Source: Streptomyces coryli (GTDB lineage: Bacteria > Actinomycetota > Actinomycetes > Streptomycetales > Streptomycetaceae). Taken from it: a stretch of DNA of 64,000 nucleotides. Shown piece by piece: positions 1-7,919 of this stretch. Under the pieces are notes generated by a model. That model ran no database searches. It saw only the letters and a list, made by a program, of their open reading frames with translations, and was not told the DNA's origin. The DNA lies in NCBI RefSeq assembly GCF_011044975.1, contig NZ_JAAKZV010000004.1:1-64000 (forward strand). Direction: 5' to 3'. Position 1 is the stretch's first letter; each line of letters begins with the position of its first letter. The translations under genes and the position numbers were made by a program.

Positions 1-286
1 AACCGAGGCGCCCCGCCTCTCCCGCGCCCTCGCCACCCTCGCGGCCGCCGCCCCTGGCCGCCCCGACCTCGTCCTCACCGGCGGCGAGACCGCCCGTCGC
101 GTCCTCGACGCACTCGGCATCACCGAACTCCACCCGGCCGGCGAAATCCACCACGGCGCCGTCCGCTCCCACTCCCGGGAGGGCCGCACGGTCGTCACCC
201 GCCCCGGCAGTTACGGGGACGACCACTCCCTGCTCACCATCGCCCGCTCGCTGCGCCCGGCCGGCTACCGGCCGGCACCCGACTGA
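1..286 (+). CDS. Four-carbon acid sugar kinase (DUF1537/OtnK-DtnK family), C-terminal fragment
   Basis: The 5' part lies outside the window; about 94 C-terminal residues are visible, read from base 2 to TGA 284-286. The segment has the nucleotide-binding-domain signature of this ATP-dependent kinase family, with VLTGGETARRVLDALGI near its start and a late PGSYGDD. The family phosphorylates C4 acid sugars such as D-threonate, L-threonate or D-erythronate at O4. The stop overlaps an ATG, although the next gene probably starts 48 bases downstream. Adjacency to a PdxA-type dehydrogenase is the classic pairing of this pathway, which strongly supports the call. The exact substrate cannot be read from the fragment. 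Confidence 0.85.
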   Translation, partial: TEAPRLSRALATLAAAAPGRPDLVLTGGETARRVLDALGITELHPAGEIHHGAVRSHSREGRTVVTRPGSYGDDHSLLTIARSLRPAGYRPAPD

Positions 287-333
287 TGACGCCTGCCGCC
301 CGCCCCCTTCACCACCATCAATGGAGCTCTCCC

Positions 334-1389
334 ATGCCCCCCAGCGCCTCTGCCGCCACCGAGTCCACCGCCGCCACGGGCCGGCGCGAACTCCCCCTCA
401 TCGCCGTCACCATGGGCGACGCCGCCGGCGTGGGCCCGGAGGTCATCGTCCCCGCCGTCCTGGACGACGCGACCCTCGGCCGGTGCCGCCCCGTCGTCAT
501 CGGCGACGCCGGCCGGCTGCGCGAGGCCGCCCGCATCCTCGGCCTCGATGCCGGCTGCGACATCGTCACCGTCGACGCTCCGGAGGAGGCCGTGTTCGCG
601 CCCGGCCGTATCAACGTCATCGATCTCGGGCTGCTGCCCGCCGGACTGCCCTGGGGCGAACTCTCCGCCACCGCGGGCGACGCGGCGTACCAGTACATCC
701 GCAAGGCCGCCGAACTCGCCGTCGCCGAACGGGTCCAGGGCATCTGCACCGCGCCCCTGAACAAGGAAGCCCTGCACTCCGCCGGGCACGTATACCCGGG
801 CCACACCGAACTCCTCGCCCACCTCACCGGCACCGAGGAGGTGTCGATGATGCTCTCGACCGAGAAGGTCAAGGTCATCCACGTCACCACGCACATCGGC
901 CTGATCGACGCCATCAACCGGATCGAGCCCGGCCTGGTCGAGCGCACCGTCCGCCGCGGCCACGACGCGATGGTCAGGGCCGGCGTCGCGAACCCGGCCA
1001 TCGGGGTCTGCGGCATCAACCCGCACGCCGGCGAGAACGGCCTGTTCGGCTACGGCGAGGAGGCCGAGAAGATCGACCCCGCCCTGGCGAAGCTGCGCGC
1101 CGAGGGCATCGACGCGCGCGGCCCGCTGCCCGCCGACACCGCCTTCTTCCTCGCCTCCCGCGGCGACTACGACCTCATCGTCGCCATGTACCACGACCAG
1201 GGCCACGGCCCGGTGAAGGTGCTCGGCATCGAGGCGGGCGTCAACCTCACCGTCGGCCTCCCCGTCATCCGCACCTCCGTCGACCACGGCACCGCCTTCG
1301 ACATCGCCGGCACCGGCCGCGCCGAGCCCGGCAGCATGGTGGAGGCGCTGCGTCAGGCGGCCGAGATGGCGACGGTCACCGTAGGCTGA
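334..1389 (+). CDS. pdxA: PdxA-family 4-phospho-acid dehydrogenase (probably D-threonate 4-phosphate dehydrogenase, PdxA2 type)
   Basis: A 351-aa NAD-dependent, metal-dependent oxidative decarboxylase. Family signatures are GDAAGVGPEV near the N-terminus, INPHAGENGLFG in the middle, YHDQGH (metal ligand region) and RTSVDHGTAFDIAGTG near the C-terminus. True PdxA oxidises 4-phosphohydroxy-L-threonine in pyridoxal phosphate synthesis. The neighbouring C4-acid-sugar kinase and DeoR regulator instead suggest the catabolic PdxA2 branch, which turns 4-phospho-D-threonate or -erythronate into dihydroxyacetone phosphate and CO2. Start chosen at ATG 334 because GGAG at 325-328 lies at good spacing; an in-frame ATG at 286 overlaps the kinase stop but has no Shine-Dalgarno sequence. 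The catabolic reading is inference from context. Confidence 0.85.
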   Translation: MPPSASAATESTAATGRRELPLIAVTMGDAAGVGPEVIVPAVLDDATLGRCRPVVIGDAGRLREAARILGLDAGCDIVTVDAPEEAVFAPGRINVIDLGLLPAGLPWGELSATAGDAAYQYIRKAAELAVAERVQGICTAPLNKEALHSAGHVYPGHTELLAHLTGTEEVSMMLSTEKVKVIHVTTHIGLIDAINRIEPGLVERTVRRGHDAMVRAGVANPAIGVCGINPHAGENGLFGYGEEAEKIDPALAKLRAEGIDARGPLPADTAFFLASRGDYDLIVAMYHDQGHGPVKVLGIEAGVNLTVGLPVIRTSVDHGTAFDIAGTGRAEPGSMVEALRQAAEMATVTVG

Positions 1390-1439
1390 CCGGGCGCCCC
1401 TCCCGCTTCCTCTCCCACGCAAGGAGTCACCGGCCGACT

Positions 1440-2255
1440 ATGCAGTCCACGCCCGCCATCGGCTCGCGCGAACGCCGCGAACGCATCGAGCACCTGGCCA
1501 CCACCACCGGCCTGGCCAGCGTCGACGAGCTGTCCGAACTCTTCCGCGTCACCCCCTCCACCATCCGCCGCGACCTGGCCCGGCTCACCGCGGAGGGCCG
1601 CCTGGCCCGCACCTACGGCGGCGCCATGCCGCTCACCGCGCACCCCGAGGCCTCCCTGCGCCAGCGCATCGGCGAGGCGTACGAGGCGAAGCAGGCCATC
1701 GCGCGGGCGGCCGCCGCGCTCGTATCGCCCGGCGAGCACCTGCTGCTGGACGCCGGCTCCACGGTCGGCGCCCTGGCCCACGAGCTGCGCACCGCGCGCG
1801 ATCTGACCGTGGCGACCACCGGCCTGACCGCGCTCAACGAACTCACCGACGCGGAGGGCGTGCGCCTGCGCTGTGTCGGCGGCGACCTGCGCCCGCTGAG
1901 CCAGGGCTTCGTCGGCCCGATGGCGGAAGCCGCCCTGGAACGCCTCACCTTCGACCGTGTGTTCCTCGGCACCGACGGCATCGCCCCTGGCCTCGGCATC
2001 TGCGAGGCCGACCTCGCCCAGACCCGCCTCAAGGAACTGATGGCCCGCCGCGCCGACCAGGTCTACGTCCTCGCGCACGCCACCAAACTGGGCCGTCGCC
2101 CCTTCCACGCCTGGGCCCAGCTCCCGGCCGGCTGGACGCTGATCACGGATACGGAGGCGGAGGAACGGGACGACGCCGCCGACACCGTGAAGCAGCTGCG
2201 GGCCGGGGGAGTGGAGGTCGTGGTCGCTCCGGCTGCCCCGCAGTCGGCCCCCTGA
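1440..2255 (+). CDS. DeoR-family transcriptional regulator
   Basis: A 271-aa protein with an N-terminal DeoR helix-turn-helix (residues about 6-60, containing VDELSELFRVTPSTIRRDL) and the C-terminal phosphosugar-sensing DeoRC domain (DAGSTVGALAHEL and FLGTDGIAPGLGI). DeoR proteins usually repress sugar-acid or sugar operons and respond to a phosphorylated intermediate. It sits 50 bp after pdxA with AAGGAGTC at 1421-1428, so it is probably the last gene of the kinase-pdxA operon and its local repressor. A 7-bp GC hairpin overlaps its stop codon. Confidence 0.9.
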   Translation: MQSTPAIGSRERRERIEHLATTTGLASVDELSELFRVTPSTIRRDLARLTAEGRLARTYGGAMPLTAHPEASLRQRIGEAYEAKQAIARAAAALVSPGEHLLLDAGSTVGALAHELRTARDLTVATTGLTALNELTDAEGVRLRCVGGDLRPLSQGFVGPMAEAALERLTFDRVFLGTDGIAPGLGICEADLAQTRLKELMARRADQVYVLAHATKLGRRPFHAWAQLPAGWTLITDTEAEERDDAADTVKQLRAGGVEVVVAPAAPQSAP

Positions 2256-2262
2256 GGGGGCC
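2246..2262 (+). terminator. GC-rich hairpin over the DeoR stop codon
   Basis: GGCCCCC, a TGA loop (the stop codon itself) and GGGGGCC form a perfect 7-bp stem. No U-tract follows. It is a candidate end of the kinase-pdxA-deoR transcript, but the tight three-base loop makes this only moderately convincing. Confidence 0.4.
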
Positions 2263-2324
2263 CTTCGCGGGCCAGGTGTTTGCCCTCTCCCAAGACAAAG
2301 TTGCGTCGACTCCGGTCATAGCCA

Positions 2325-2353
2325 TTGGCGCTCGGATAAAAGCGGTCTAATCT
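2325..2353 (+). promoter_or_regulatory. Candidate sigma-70-like promoter of the 2393 gene
   Basis: TTGGCG at 2325-2330 and TAATCT at 2348-2353 are separated by 17 bp, in a locally AT-richer stretch just upstream of the exported isomerase-like gene. This is a visual match to housekeeping-promoter hexamers, not proof. Confidence 0.4.
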
Positions 2354-2392
2354 CCACCTCGCTGGCGTCGCTTTCACCCAGGGAGTACCGAG

Positions 2393-3340
2393 ATGACCTC
2401 AAGCACCTCCCGCCGCAGATTCCTCGCCACCGCGGCCGCCGCTACTGCCGCCGCCGCGGGTACGGGCGTACTCGCCTCTCCCGCTGCAGCCGCGCACGGC
2501 CGCCGCCTCATTCCGCGCGGGCGCATCGGACTGCAGCTCTACAGCGTCCGCGACAAGGTCCAGCAGCTGGGATTCGCCGCCGTGCTCGCCGAGCTGTCCC
2601 GGATCGGCTACCACCTGATCGAGTTCGCCGGCTACTCCTCGCCCGCCGAGCCCGGCCTGACCATTCCCCAGCTCCGCCAACTGCTCGACGACAACGGCCT
2701 GAAGGCGGCGGGCAGCCACCTGGGCCTCGACACGCTGCTCAACAAGGGCACCAGGGAGCAGCAGTTCGAGATCGCCGCGCAGCTCGGCACGAGCTACGTC
2801 GGCACCGCGAGCAACTTCCCCGGCAACACGCTCGCCGAGATCCAGGCGGGCGCGGACCGGTTCAACGAGGCGGGGGAGGTGGCGCGGCAGTACGGCCTGA
2901 AGATCTATCAGCACAACCACACAGCCGAGTTCGCCCCGGTCGCCGACCGCCCGGACGTGCGCCGCTACGACGCGTTCCTGGAGCACACCGACCCGCGCTA
3001 CGTCTTCCTGCAGCTGGACATCCTGTGGTCGCACGGCGGCTCGCTGCGCTACCGCGACCAGCTCGGGGAGTTCAACCCCGTCGACTACGTCAACGCCGCC
3101 CCCAGGCGCTTCCTGTCCTTCCACGTCAAGGACGGCGTCCGGGATCCCGCGCTGACCAACCAGTACCGGGACGTGGTGTTCGGCGCCGGCGAGATCGACT
3201 TCCGCCGCTTCTTCCGCGCGCTGCGGGAGCCGGCCTACCCCCTCTATCTCTGGGAGCAGGACCGGGCGCCGCAGGAGCCGCAGGGCTCCCTGTGGGCGGC
3301 GGAGACGAGCTACGACCGGATGGTGGCGCTCAGCTGCTGA
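2393..3340 (+). CDS. Tat-exported sugar phosphate isomerase/epimerase-like TIM-barrel protein
   Basis: A 315-aa protein whose N-terminus is a Tat signal (SRRRFLATAAAATAAAA) with likely cleavage after ASPAAAA near residue 33. The rest matches the xylose-isomerase-like TIM barrel (AP endonuclease 2 fold): IGLQLYSVRDKV at the first strand, a YQHNHTAEF metal-site region, LQLDILWSHGG, FHVKDG, and LWEQDRAP at the end. Members usually interconvert or epimerise sugars or sugar acids with a divalent metal. Export is typical of a subgroup linked to uptake of unusual carbohydrates. It has its own promoter-like sequence and no operon partner. The substrate is unknown. Confidence 0.8.
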   Translation: MTSSTSRRRFLATAAAATAAAAGTGVLASPAAAAHGRRLIPRGRIGLQLYSVRDKVQQLGFAAVLAELSRIGYHLIEFAGYSSPAEPGLTIPQLRQLLDDNGLKAAGSHLGLDTLLNKGTREQQFEIAAQLGTSYVGTASNFPGNTLAEIQAGADRFNEAGEVARQYGLKIYQHNHTAEFAPVADRPDVRRYDAFLEHTDPRYVFLQLDILWSHGGSLRYRDQLGEFNPVDYVNAAPRRFLSFHVKDGVRDPALTNQYRDVVFGAGEIDFRRFFRALREPAYPLYLWEQDRAPQEPQGSLWAAETSYDRMVALSC

Positions 3341-3453
3341 AACGTGCGGGCCGCGCCCTTGGCCCGTTCGGCCCGTAGCCGCTCGTGGCGCTGCGGCGGG
3401 ATGCTGCCTTCCTGTCGTCGCCCCTCGCCCCTCGTCCAGGAGCGGAGCAGCCC

Positions 3454-4314
3454 ATGAGCAGCAGGCGCAGAACAGTCCTCATCACCGGTGCCTCCCGCGG
3501 CCTCGGCCGGGCCACCGCCGTGCGGCTGGCCGCCGCCGGCTGGGAGGTGCTGGCGGGCGTACGGGACCCGGACGCCGGCAAGGCGCTCGCCGCCGAATCA
3601 CCGCAGATCACCCCGGTCGAACTCGATGTGACCGACGCAGCGCAGCTGGCCGGGCTGCCCGACCGGCTGCCGCCCCGGCTGGACGCCCTGGTGAACAACG
3701 CGGGCATCGGCATGGCGGGCCCGGTCGAGGCCGTGCCCCTGGAGGACGTACGCCGGCAGTTCGAGGTCAATGTGATCGGGCAGCTCGCCGTCACCCAGGC
3801 CGCGCTGCCCCACCTGCGCGCCGCCCGGGGACACATCGTCTTCGTCTCCTCGATCAACGGCCGGGTGGCGATCCCGATGTCGGGCCCGTACAACGCCTCC
3901 AAAGCCGCCCTCGAATCGCTGGCCGACAACCTGCGCGTCGAGCTGCGCCCCTGGGGCATCGAGGTCGTCCTCATCGAGCCGGGCATCCACGACACCGACC
4001 CCTGGCGGCAGATGCTCGACCTCCTCGACGAGACCGCGGCGGCCCTGAGCCCCGAGCATCGTGACCTCTACGCCGGGCACATCGCGGCGCAGCGCACCAT
4101 GTGCGCCAAACTCCAGCAGCGCACGGCACCACCGCGCAATGTGGCGGCGGCCGTTGAGCGCGTCCTGAACACCGCACGCCCCCGCGCCCGCCGCCTCGTA
4201 GGCAACGACGCCCGCATCCTGAACGCGATGCGAGCCGCCCTGCCCACCCGCGTACTCGACGCCGTCTGGGCCCGCAACATGGGCCTCCGCAAGCCGGGCC
4301 GGGCTTCGTCCTGA
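3454..4314 (+). CDS. SDR-family NAD(P)-dependent oxidoreductase
   Basis: A 286-aa classical short-chain dehydrogenase. TGASRGLG (residues about 10-17) binds the dinucleotide, NNAGIG follows the fourth strand, and the catalytic set is Ser in VSSING plus YNASK. ATG 3454 is preceded by AGGAGCGGAG at suitable distance; an upstream in-frame ATG at 3385 lacks a ribosome site. The C-terminal 70 residues are Arg-rich and resemble the membrane-associated retinol-dehydrogenase-like SDR group. It is monocistronic. The substrate is not predictable. Confidence 0.88.
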   Translation: MSSRRRTVLITGASRGLGRATAVRLAAAGWEVLAGVRDPDAGKALAAESPQITPVELDVTDAAQLAGLPDRLPPRLDALVNNAGIGMAGPVEAVPLEDVRRQFEVNVIGQLAVTQAALPHLRAARGHIVFVSSINGRVAIPMSGPYNASKAALESLADNLRVELRPWGIEVVLIEPGIHDTDPWRQMLDLLDETAAALSPEHRDLYAGHIAAQRTMCAKLQQRTAPPRNVAAAVERVLNTARPRARRLVGNDARILNAMRAALPTRVLDAVWARNMGLRKPGRASS

Positions 4315-4375
4315 CCATGCCCGCCCGAGCAAATCGGGTTGCCCGGCCCGCCGGTGTCCTGCAACGCTTCCGGGC

Positions 4376-4927
4376 GTGATCGCCGCTGAGACATCGCAGT
4401 GCCTGCTCGTTACGGGCATGCCGGGCGCCGGGAAATCGACGGTGACCCGGCTGGTGGCCGAGCGCCTGCCGCGCTCCGCGAAGCTCGACGGCGATGACCT
4501 CAACAAGATGATCGTCAACGGATTCGTCTGGGCCCTGGGGGAGCCGGCGGACGAAGCCGCCCGGCAGGTGCGGCTGCTGCACCGCAATCTGTGCGCGCTG
4601 GCGGCCAACTTCGCCGACGCCGGCTTCACACCCCTGATCGACGCGATGATCGCCGACCGCACGAAGCTGGACTTCTTCCTCGAACTCCTCGCTCCCCGCC
4701 GGGTCCTGTTCATCGTCCTCGCGCCGGGCATCGAGTCATGCCGCTACCGCAACACGATCCGGGACCCACGCGACCGATTCGACTTCGACGGCTATGAAGC
4801 CCTCGACGCCACGATGAAGCGTGAGTTCGGCGACGTCGGCTGGTGGTTCGACACCGCGGACCTCACCCCCGACGAGACCGCCGATCGGATCGTGCGGCAG
4901 GCGCACCGCCGGGCCCTCGCGAACTGA
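4376..4927 (+). CDS. P-loop kinase-like AAA_33 family protein
   Basis: A 183-aa protein with a Walker A motif GMPGAGKST at residues about 14-22, a DGDDLNK motif that could bind the acceptor or metal, and a C-terminal helix rich in Arg. Size and layout match small phosphotransferases of the gluconate kinase, chloramphenicol-phosphotransferase or zeta-toxin-like group. No antitoxin gene lies beside it. The start is GTG 4376. Its last 65 bp overlap the 3' end of the convergent TetR gene. Biochemical role unknown. Confidence 0.75.
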   Translation: MIAAETSQCLLVTGMPGAGKSTVTRLVAERLPRSAKLDGDDLNKMIVNGFVWALGEPADEAARQVRLLHRNLCALAANFADAGFTPLIDAMIADRTKLDFFLELLAPRRVLFIVLAPGIESCRYRNTIRDPRDRFDFDGYEALDATMKREFGDVGWWFDTADLTPDETADRIVRQAHRRALAN

Positions 4928-5507
4928 ACCCATCGCCGCGCCCGAGCACCGTGTCCAGGACGGCGTCCAGGTGCGGGCCCTCGGCGGCGCCCGACGGGAT
5001 CGCCTCCGGTACGGCGCGGGCGAGTTGGATGTGGCCGAGGTAGCTCGTGTAGGCGAGGAAGCCGCGGTGGCGAGCCTCCTCCGGTGGGAAGCCGAGTTGT
5101 TCGAAGAGGCCGGCCACGTACGCCACCCGTCGCTCCGTGACCCGTCGGAGCACCGCCGCGACCTGCGGGTGGTCCGCGGTCGCGAGGAGGGACAGTTCGA
5201 GGGGATCTTCGGCCGCCTCGGCCTTGGCGACGGCGAAGAGGGTGCGCAGGCGTCGCTCCGGGTCCGGCTCGGCCTCGATCCGGTCGATCACTGCCTCGGT
5301 GCCGGTCTCTTCCCAGCGGGCGAGCGCGGCGTCGATGAGGGCGGCGCGGTTGGCGAAGTGCCAGTAGAAGCTGCCCTTCGTGGTGCCGAGCCGGGCGGCC
5401 AGCGGCTCGACGGCGACCGCGGCGAGGCCGCCTTCTCCCATGGCGGTGAGGGCGGCGTCCGCCCAGTCCTGGGCGGTGAGCCGCTGCTTCTGCTGCCGTT
5501 GCGCCAT
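4863..5507 (-). CDS. TetR/AcrR-family transcriptional regulator
   Basis: A 214-aa regulator. The N-terminal helix-turn-helix spans residues about 10-55 and ends in the recognition region LGTTKGSFYWHFANRAAL. The C-terminus is ligand-binding-like and finishes in a low-complexity Arg/Gly tail that overlaps the convergent kinase gene. It is divergent from the SRPBCC-DUF2867 gene, and a perfect 22-bp palindrome abuts its start codon, as expected for an autorepressing TetR that also controls its neighbour. Confidence 0.88.
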   Translation of the reverse strand: MAQRQQKQRLTAQDWADAALTAMGEGGLAAVAVEPLAARLGTTKGSFYWHFANRAALIDAALARWEETGTEAVIDRIEAEPDPERRLRTLFAVAKAEAAEDPLELSLLATADHPQVAAVLRRVTERRVAYVAGLFEQLGFPPEEARHRGFLAYTSYLGHIQLARAVPEAIPSGAAEGPHLDAVLDTVLGRGDGFSSRGPGGAPAARSDRRSRRG

Positions 5508-5550
5508 GACCGTACGGTACCGTACGGTCGAACCATACGGTGGCGTATGG
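5508..5550. promoter_or_regulatory. Double TetR operator
   Basis: Positions 5508-5529 are a perfect 22-bp palindrome built from two copies of CCGTACGG around a central TA step. Positions 5533-5550 are a second dyad, CCATACG-N4-CGTATGG. Both lie in the 53-bp gap between the divergent starts and would cover both promoters. Binding by the adjacent TetR is inferred. Confidence 0.7.
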
Positions 5551-5560
5551 AGGTGCCCTC

Positions 5561-6502
5561 ATGAAAGCGGTACGCAATATCCACGAGCGTGACATCGAAG
5601 CCCCGGCCGAGGCGGTCGGCGCGCTCCTCGATCGCCTGGCGACGGATGACGACCCGCTCTTCCCCACCCCCGGCTGGCCGCCGATGCGCTTCGACCGCCC
5701 ACTGGGTCCGGGCGCGGACGGCGGCCACGGCCCGATCACCTACCGGGTGGTGTCGTACGAACCCGGCCGCCGGATCCGCTTCGACTTCACCGACGCGGCG
5801 GGCGGCTTCCACGAGCTGACGATCGCGCCGCTGGGCGAGGCCGCGGACCCCGGCGCCGGCCGCTGCCGGGTCCGGCACGAGCTGGTGATGGCCTCGCCGT
5901 CCCTCACCGACCGCCTCGGCTGGGCGCTGGTGATCCGCTGGGCCCACGACGTCGTGATCGAGGAACTCCTCGACAACGCCGAGCGGGCGGCGACCGGGCG
6001 CGTGTGCGCGCCGTACCGCCGGTCGCCCTGGGCCCGGCTGGTGCACCGGATGCTGTTCCCGCGCCCGGAGGCTACGGAGCTGCCCGCCTCCGCCGTACTG
6101 GCCCGACAGGCCTTCCCCGAGCCGGACTTCGCGGACGCCTGGCGGCTGGAGCTGCGCCCGGGGATGCCGCGGCACCCACGGGCCTGGCGGAAGGTGCTGC
6201 CATTCCCGGTGCTGGCGCAGGAGGGCGGCGAGCTCCTCCTCGGCGAGGACAGCAGGCACGGTGACTTCCGGGCGTCCTTGCTGGTGGAGGGCGATTACGT
6301 GACCCTCTCCACGGTCGCCCGCACACGCACCGCGCTGGGCCGGGCCTACTTCGGGGTGGTGCGGCACATACACCCGTACGCGGCCCGCTGGGTGCTGCGC
6401 CGGATGGCGCGGCGACTGGCGCTGACGGCACCGTCGGCGGGGGAGCGCCACGGCACCACTCCGGCGACCAACAGCAAGGTGCCCGGACCTACTTCCGTGT
6501 GA
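5561..6502 (+). CDS. SRPBCC-DUF2867 fusion protein
   Basis: A 313-aa protein. Residues 1-150 read as an SRPBCC/polyketide-cyclase-like helix-grip domain (an N-terminal strand HERDIEAPAEAV, then GPITYRVVSYEPGRRIRFDF). Residues about 165-300 match DUF2867 (GDFRASLLVEGDYVTLSTVA, then LGRAYFGVVRHIHPY). DUF2867 is usually attached to an NAD-binding SDR domain, so this pairing is less common. Start ATG 5561 follows GGAGG at 5549-5553, which overlaps the second operator dyad. Probable target of the divergent TetR repressor. Lipophilic-ligand binding is plausible; function unknown. Confidence 0.75.
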   Translation: MKAVRNIHERDIEAPAEAVGALLDRLATDDDPLFPTPGWPPMRFDRPLGPGADGGHGPITYRVVSYEPGRRIRFDFTDAAGGFHELTIAPLGEAADPGAGRCRVRHELVMASPSLTDRLGWALVIRWAHDVVIEELLDNAERAATGRVCAPYRRSPWARLVHRMLFPRPEATELPASAVLARQAFPEPDFADAWRLELRPGMPRHPRAWRKVLPFPVLAQEGGELLLGEDSRHGDFRASLLVEGDYVTLSTVARTRTALGRAYFGVVRHIHPYAARWVLRRMARRLALTAPSAGERHGTTPATNSKVPGPTSV

Positions 6503-6505
6503 CGT

Positions 6506-6554
6506 GCCGGCCGGCGCCTCCTCCTGGGTGAGTATCGTGTCGGCGCCGGCCGGC
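6506..6554. terminator. Bidirectional terminator-like inverted repeat
   Basis: A perfect 13-bp inverted repeat (6506-6518 and 6542-6554, core CCGGCCGGCGCC) with a 23-base loop lies between two convergent genes ending at 6502 and 6589. There is no T-tract on either strand, which is common for streptomycete terminators. Likely shared 3' end structure. Confidence 0.6.
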
Positions 6555-6588
6555 GTGATGTCCTCGTAGGACGCAGGCGTGCGGCAGG

Positions 6589-7818
6589 TCAGTCGTCGAT
6601 GGCCTGATAGAGGGTCGTCCAGAAGTCGTGCATGAGGTGCACCGAGTTCGGGACGGATACGCCGACCTGGGTGAGCAGGATGCCGGTGATCCCGTTGACC
6701 GGGTCGGCGTAGGTGGAGGTGCCGGCGCCGCCGTCCCAGCCGAACTGGCCGATGGGCGCGTAGTCGCCGCGGTACGTGCGGACCGCCATCCCGAAGCCCC
6801 AGCCGCCGTGCTGGCCCTGGCCGAAGGAGATGTGGACGGCGTTGAGCGCCAGCTCCTGGCGGGCGGCCTGCTGCTCGGGCGTGAGGCGGTTGGTGGTCAT
6901 CAGCTCGACGGCGGCGCGGGACAGGATCCGCTCGCTGCCGTGCGTGCCGCCGTTCAGCAGCATGCGGAAGTAGGCGTGGTAGTCGTCGGCGGTGGAGTTC
7001 AGGCCACCGCCGCCGCCCTGGAACGCCGGCGGCGAGCTGTGGCGCCCGCCTTCGGCCGGGTCCCACACCTGGAACTCACCGGTCTGCGGGTCGGGTGCGT
7101 ACAGCGGCGGCAGCCGGTGCAGCTGGTCGGCGGGCACGTGGAAGCCGGTGTCCTTCATGCCCAGCGGCTCGAAGATGCGCTCGCGCAGGAACGCCTCGAA
7201 CGACTGCCCGGTGACCCGGGCGACGAGCACGCCGAGCAGATCGCTGGCGATCTGGTACTGCCAGCGCTCACCCGGCTGGTGCATCAGCGGCAGCTCGCCC
7301 AGGCGGCGCATCCACTCGTCCGGCTCGGGCATGGGCTCCGGCAGATTGGGAGTGATCCCCTTCTCGAAGACCGCGCCCATGATCGGAGTGCCCAGCACCG
7401 TCATATCCATGCCGAGCCCGAAGGTGGAGGTCAGCACGTCCCGCACGGTGATCGGCCGGCGCGCCGGTACGGTGTCGTCCAGCGGGCCGTCGAGCTGCTT
7501 GAGCACCTGCCGGTCGGCGAGTTCGGGCAGCCACTCCTGCACCGGGTCGTCGAGGCGTATCCGGCATTCGTCGAGCAGGACCATCGCCGCCGCCACCGAG
7601 ACCGGCTTGGATGTCGAGGCCATCCGGAAGACGGTGTCCCGGCGCATCGGCTCGCCGCCGTCATGGCGCATCGTCCCGAGCGTCTCGATGTGTGTCTCAT
7701 CGCCCCGGCTGAACAGCGCGACGAGTCCAGGGATTTTCTTGGATTCGACATGACCTGCCAGCACGTGGCGAAGTCTTCGCAGTCCCGGCTCCGAGAAGCC
7801 GCCGTTGCTCTGTCCCAT
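6589..7818 (-). CDS. Serine hydrolase, beta-lactamase/EstB-like family
   Basis: A 409-aa class-C-beta-lactamase-fold protein. The nucleophile motif SxxK is STSK at residues 68-71, the tyrosine box lies in ERWQYQIASD, and WDGGAGTS near the C-terminus stands for the third motif. There is no signal peptide, so it is probably a cytoplasmic esterase rather than a beta-lactamase. ATG 7818 is preferred over GTG 7845 because GGGAG lies 8 bases upstream. It is the third of three co-directional genes (MFS, LLM oxidoreductase, hydrolase) and may be part of a LysR-controlled unit. Confidence 0.85.
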   Translation of the reverse strand: MGQSNGGFSEPGLRRLRHVLAGHVESKKIPGLVALFSRGDETHIETLGTMRHDGGEPMRRDTVFRMASTSKPVSVAAAMVLLDECRIRLDDPVQEWLPELADRQVLKQLDGPLDDTVPARRPITVRDVLTSTFGLGMDMTVLGTPIMGAVFEKGITPNLPEPMPEPDEWMRRLGELPLMHQPGERWQYQIASDLLGVLVARVTGQSFEAFLRERIFEPLGMKDTGFHVPADQLHRLPPLYAPDPQTGEFQVWDPAEGGRHSSPPAFQGGGGGLNSTADDYHAYFRMLLNGGTHGSERILSRAAVELMTTNRLTPEQQAARQELALNAVHISFGQGQHGGWGFGMAVRTYRGDYAPIGQFGWDGGAGTSTYADPVNGITGILLTQVGVSVPNSVHLMHDFWTTLYQAIDD

Positions 7819-7919
7819 CAGGAAACTCCCTGCACTTGTGTCCACCGCGGGTGGCGGATGATCACGACATCATGATCGGCGGCTGGAGCGGAAGGAAGAG
7901 CTCCGGGCGAACTGCTGTC

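Noticed and set aside
265-1422. A long minus-strand open frame opposite pdxA
   Set aside because: Val/Gly/Asp/Ala-rich shadow with no motif or ribosome site; the plus strand carries clear PdxA signatures.
4376-4927. Zeta-toxin-like toxin of a toxin-antitoxin pair
   Set aside because: The P-loop kinase fold fits, but no small antitoxin gene precedes it; a metabolic or resistance kinase is equally likely.
6503-6588. Minus-strand reading YEDITPAGADTILTQEE between the convergent genes at 6502 and 6589
   Set aside because: It looks protein-like for about 30 residues, but there is no start, no family and it lies within the inverted-repeat terminator region.
6589-7818. Possible beta-lactamase resistance gene
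   Set aside because: SxxK and Tyr-box motifs are present, but there is no export signal and the family is dominated by esterases, so antibiotic resistance is not supported.
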